Part shown: positions 61,215 through 64,000 of the stretch, one piece after another | Layout: the number at the start of each line of letters is the position of its first letter | How positions within the stretch are numbered: position 1 is the first letter of the stretch | Assembly (NCBI RefSeq): GCF_018402035.1 | Contig: NZ_JAGYJN010000001.1 | Span: forward strand, 434,001-498,000 | Length of the DNA stretch: 64,000 nt | Direction: 5' to 3' | DNA from: Roseicyclus sp. | GTDB lineage: Bacteria > Pseudomonadota > Alphaproteobacteria > Rhodobacterales > Rhodobacteraceae | Translations under genes and position numbers: made by a program | The notes under the pieces: model-generated | The model's database searches: none | What the model was told of the DNA's origin: nothing | The model's input: the letters and a program-made list of their open reading frames with translations, nothing else

Positions 61215-62558
61215 TTAGCGGTAGGCGTGAAGCCGCCCCTCGGTGCTGACGACAAGCAGCGTGTCGCCCACAACGATGGGATGGGAAGCCGCACCGCCGC
61301 GCAGATCGAGCGTGCCGACCATCTCGCCGCTTTCGGGTGCAAACATCCGGATCAGCCCATCGCCCGAGGCGATGATCAGCCGCCCACCGGCCAAGATCGG
61401 GCCGTAATGGGTGAACACGGCCTTGCGGCGGCGTTCGCGATTGGCCTCGAACAGCGGCAATTCCGTGCCCCAGATCCGTGCGCCAGTGCCCGCATCAAGG
61501 CGGATCAGCTCATTGCGGTCCGAGACGAAAAAGACGCTGTCGCCCGCGGCCAGAACGGGAGAATAAGCCCCCTCTCGCGCCTGCCACAGCCGCGCGCCTG
61601 TGCGCGCATTCATCGCCACGACCCGCCCCGATTGGTTGCCCGCATAAACCGTGCCGCCCACGACCACGGGATCGGCGGTGATATCGTTCAGCGTGGCATA
61701 GGCCGTTCCCAGACGCCCACCCGCAACAAAGGAGGACCAGAGCGTCACGCCCGTCGCCGGAAAGCTCGCCACGATCTCGCCCGAAGGAAAAGGCAGAAAG
61801 ACCCGGCCATCGGCCACGGCGGGGGCAGCGCCGCCCACCAGCACCGAGGGCGCATCGGTCGAGGGGATAGTCCACCGCAGCCGCCCATCAGCGGCGGAAA
61901 TCGCCCAAGCCTCAGAGTTGCGGCCCACGACATAGATCACATCATCTGCGATGATCGGCGCGCCCAAGACGGTGCCAAGGCGTTGACGCCATTGGATCGC
62001 GCCGTTGCTGGCATCGACCGACAAGACCTCGCCATAAGGGGTGGTCACGACAAGCTGCCCGCCCGCCAACGCCAGACCACCGCCCGAGGCGTTCCCGCCA
62101 CGGTCAAAATCGGGCACCAAGCTGATGGTCCAGAGCGCGCCACCCGTTGCCAAATCGGTGGCTTGCACCTGCCCGCCCGCGTCAATGGTGAAAACCGCGC
62201 TTGCATTGGCCACGGGATCGGTCGCGATGCGGTTGCGGCGCGTGTTGCCTTGCCCGATATCGGCGGTCCAAACCGCCACCGGCGAGGCCGACAATGCGGC
62301 ATGGGGCAAGCGGTTGGCCGCGTCAAAGCCACGGCTGGGCCAAGCATCAAGACGGCTGGCCACGGGAAGCGTTATGGGACGGGACACATCGGCCATCGCG
62401 ACATCAGAGGCGGCGGCGCGGCCATCTTCGCCCGGAACGCTTGCAGCCAAGGGGGTGCGCGTGTCGAAGCGTTCGCCCGGCAAGACCCGCTCACGCTCGC
62501 AGCCTGCGACGATCACCATCGCACAAAGACCAAGCGCCAAGCCGATTTTGCGTTCCAT
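61215..62558 (-). CDS. PQQ-like beta-propeller lipoprotein (BamB-like)
   Basis: Lipobox LCAMVIVAGC; propeller repeats such as VYVVGRNSEAWAISAADGRLRWT and VYAGNQSGRVVAMNARTGARLW. Confidence 0.88.
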   Translation of the reverse strand: MERKIGLALGLCAMVIVAGCERERVLPGERFDTRTPLAASVPGEDGRAAASDVAMADVSRPITLPVASRLDAWPSRGFDAANRLPHAALSASPVAVWTADIGQGNTRRNRIATDPVANASAVFTIDAGGQVQATDLATGGALWTISLVPDFDRGGNASGGGLALAGGQLVVTTPYGEVLSVDASNGAIQWRQRLGTVLGAPIIADDVIYVVGRNSEAWAISAADGRLRWTIPSTDAPSVLVGGAAPAVADGRVFLPFPSGEIVASFPATGVTLWSSFVAGGRLGTAYATLNDITADPVVVGGTVYAGNQSGRVVAMNARTGARLWQAREGAYSPVLAAGDSVFFVSDRNELIRLDAGTGARIWGTELPLFEANRERRRKAVFTHYGPILAGGRLIIASGDGLIRMFAPESGEMVGTLDLRGGAASHPIVVGDTLLVVSTEGRLHAYR

Positions 62559-62626
62559 TCCCGCTTTGCCCTTCGGTCCGGTCATACCCCCGGCCTTCCT
62601 GTTATGCCGCCCTTGCGCGGCGGTCG

Positions 62627-63304
62627 TCACGGTTGCGCGCTGGGCGCGGTATCGATCAGGCTTGCGCCCGCCTCAATGGCCACAATCAACTGCGCGGCGC
62701 GTTCTTGCAAGCCCGGCGTCGCGGCGGCGTTGCGCGCGATTAGCTGAAGCCGCTCGACTGCTGCCGCTGTATCACCGCCGCGCAGATCGAGAAGTGCCAG
62801 CTGTTCCTCGGCCAACATTGCATAAGGTGCGCCGGGTGCAGCCAGCACATCAAAGATCATCCGTGCGGCGGTCGGCTCTGAGGGCGCCAGTAATTCAGCC
62901 TTGAGCACGGCCAGATCGCGGTAGCGCCGGGGTAAATTGCCCGCCTCGGCGGCGGCGCGCAGACCTGCGGCCACATCGGCTGCATCGGCGGCACCCGGCG
63001 CGGTTTCTGCGGCGGCCAAAAGGGCCAGCAAGATCTGTGCTTCAGCATTGTCGGCTGCGATGGCCGAGAGCGCGGCCACACGCGCGCGCGCATCACTACC
63101 ATCAAGCGCCACCAACAGCGCATCGCCAAAGGCTTGCGCTTTGGCGCGCTCTTGCGCGCGGGAATACTCGAACCAAGCAGCCGTTGCGACGATGCCGATC
63201 ACCACCAGAACCGCAAGCCAGCCCCAACGGCGAAACAGCGCGAAAAGCCGATCGCGGCGGACCTCTTCGGTCACCTCATCGATGAAACTGTCGGTATTCG
63301 ACAT
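62627..63304 (-). CDS. YfgM-like TPR-domain membrane protein
   Basis: FIDEVTEEVRRDRLFALFRRWGWLAVLVVIGIVATAAW N-terminal anchor; upstream of the bamB-like gene. Confidence 0.82.
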   Translation of the reverse strand: MSNTDSFIDEVTEEVRRDRLFALFRRWGWLAVLVVIGIVATAAWFEYSRAQERAKAQAFGDALLVALDGSDARARVAALSAIAADNAEAQILLALLAAAETAPGAADAADVAAGLRAAAEAGNLPRRYRDLAVLKAELLAPSEPTAARMIFDVLAAPGAPYAMLAEEQLALLDLRGGDTAAAVERLQLIARNAAATPGLQERAAQLIVAIEAGASLIDTAPSAQP

Positions 63305-63402
63305 TTGCCCCCGCGCCCCCGGTCACTGCACTGCGTGCTGCGTCTTAGCCCGACGGCCCCCATGGCCGCAAGACCTGCAGCGCCTTGGCCACAGCGGGAT
63401 TT

Positions 63403-63467
63403 CTAAACAGTACGGTTCAGTCTTGCGCGGCGGTGCAGAAAAAACTAATCTGAACCGGTCGGTTTAG
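63403..63467. promoter_or_regulatory. Pair of operator-like 18-mers in opposite orientation
   Basis: CTAAACAGTACGGTTCAG (63403-63420) and reverse complement CTAAACCGACCGGTTCAG (63450-63467); 15/18 identical. Confidence 0.6.
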
Positions 63468-63550
63468 CGTATCTTAGCTAGTCGTCAAAACGCTTAGCCG
63501 CACCGCGATAGGCAGAGCCCGCGATACGGCCCACGGCAAAAAGGGTTAGC

Positions 63551-64000
63551 ATGCGCATCTTTCCGATCATCACCGCGACACTTGTTTGTATCGCGATCTT
63601 CTTTGCCGTTTTTCAACGCGAGACTTTGGTGAACCTCGCCGCTCGCTTTGGCCCGCAAGACACCATCCCGACCGAGGACCAAGGTGGCGTCGTTGTGCAA
63701 GAGACAGCGCAAGCTGATGCAGCCGATACGCGGGTACATGTCTTGGTGCGCCGCTCGACCGCGCAGATTACCGAGAATGCCGTGCCTTTGCGTGGCCGGA
63801 CCGAGGCGATGCGCGCCGTAACGGTGGCCGCCGAAACGGCGGGGCGGATCATCTCGACCCCGATCCGCGCCGGTGCCTATGTCGAAACGGGTACGGTCTT
63901 GTGCCAGATCGACCCCGGCACACGGCTGACCGCGCGCGAGGAGGCTTTGGCCGCCCTTGAATCCGCCCGCGCCCGCCTGCCCGAGGCCGAGGCGCAATTG
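63551..64000 (+). CDS. RND efflux periplasmic adaptor (HlyD/MFP family), N-terminal part (runs off window end)
   Basis: VPLRGRTEAMRAVTVAAETAGRIISTPIRAGAYVETGTVLCQIDPGTRLTAREEALAALESARARLPEAEAQL. Confidence 0.88.
   Translation, partial: MRIFPIITATLVCIAIFFAVFQRETLVNLAARFGPQDTIPTEDQGGVVVQETAQADAADTRVHVLVRRSTAQITENAVPLRGRTEAMRAVTVAAETAGRIISTPIRAGAYVETGTVLCQIDPGTRLTAREEALAALESARARLPEAEAQL

Noticed and set aside
61227-62747. 506-aa + strand ORF antisense to the bamB-like gene
   Set aside because: Arg/His-rich shadow of a beta-propeller gene with an intact lipobox
1-64000. CRISPR arrays, IS elements, prophage, tRNA or rRNA genes
   Set aside because: No regularly spaced repeats, transposase/integrase genes or recognisable tRNA/rRNA segments noticed by eye; a tRNAscan/Infernal run would be decisive

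Overview
This is a high-GC chromosomal window with gene content and order typical of a phototrophic Rhodobacteraceae-type alphaproteobacterium (inferred from content; no search was run). It is mostly housekeeping and accessory metabolism. I saw no phage, IS element or CRISPR array and recognised no rRNA or tRNA. Main blocks: an ldt-lpxD-acp-KAS operon; msrBA; a puc (LH2) operon whose pucB is missing from the ORF track; a GntR/acid-sugar-type catabolic cluster with a split chromate transporter; murI/ccmE; tpiA; dctBD next to a TAXI-TRAP transporter; the dusB-ntrBC-ntrYX nitrogen regulon; ispDF-pgpA-cinA; amt; purB; an orphan fliG homologue; hpt; cytochromes c; lipA; an mttB homologue; guaA; bamB/yfgM-like genes; and the start of an RND efflux adaptor. 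The best leads are: (1) a puc operon with two TGT-N12-ACA (PpsR/CrtJ-type) sites exactly 8 bp apart, an LH2 alpha chain carrying the Phe44-Leu45 pair of blue-shifted antennae plus a long C-terminal extension, and an uncharacterised fourth gene; (2) a ketosynthase/ACP pair in the lpxD operon that may supply 3-oxoacyl chains to lipid A; (3) sigma-54-type activators with missing or altered GAFTGA loops; (4) an intergenic region (243-650) with two RNA-like elements; (5) two apparent single-base frameshifts (DUF6314-like gene and a cytochrome c); (6) an 11-bp tandem duplication at the dctB/dctD junction that creates a 4-codon coupling ORF.
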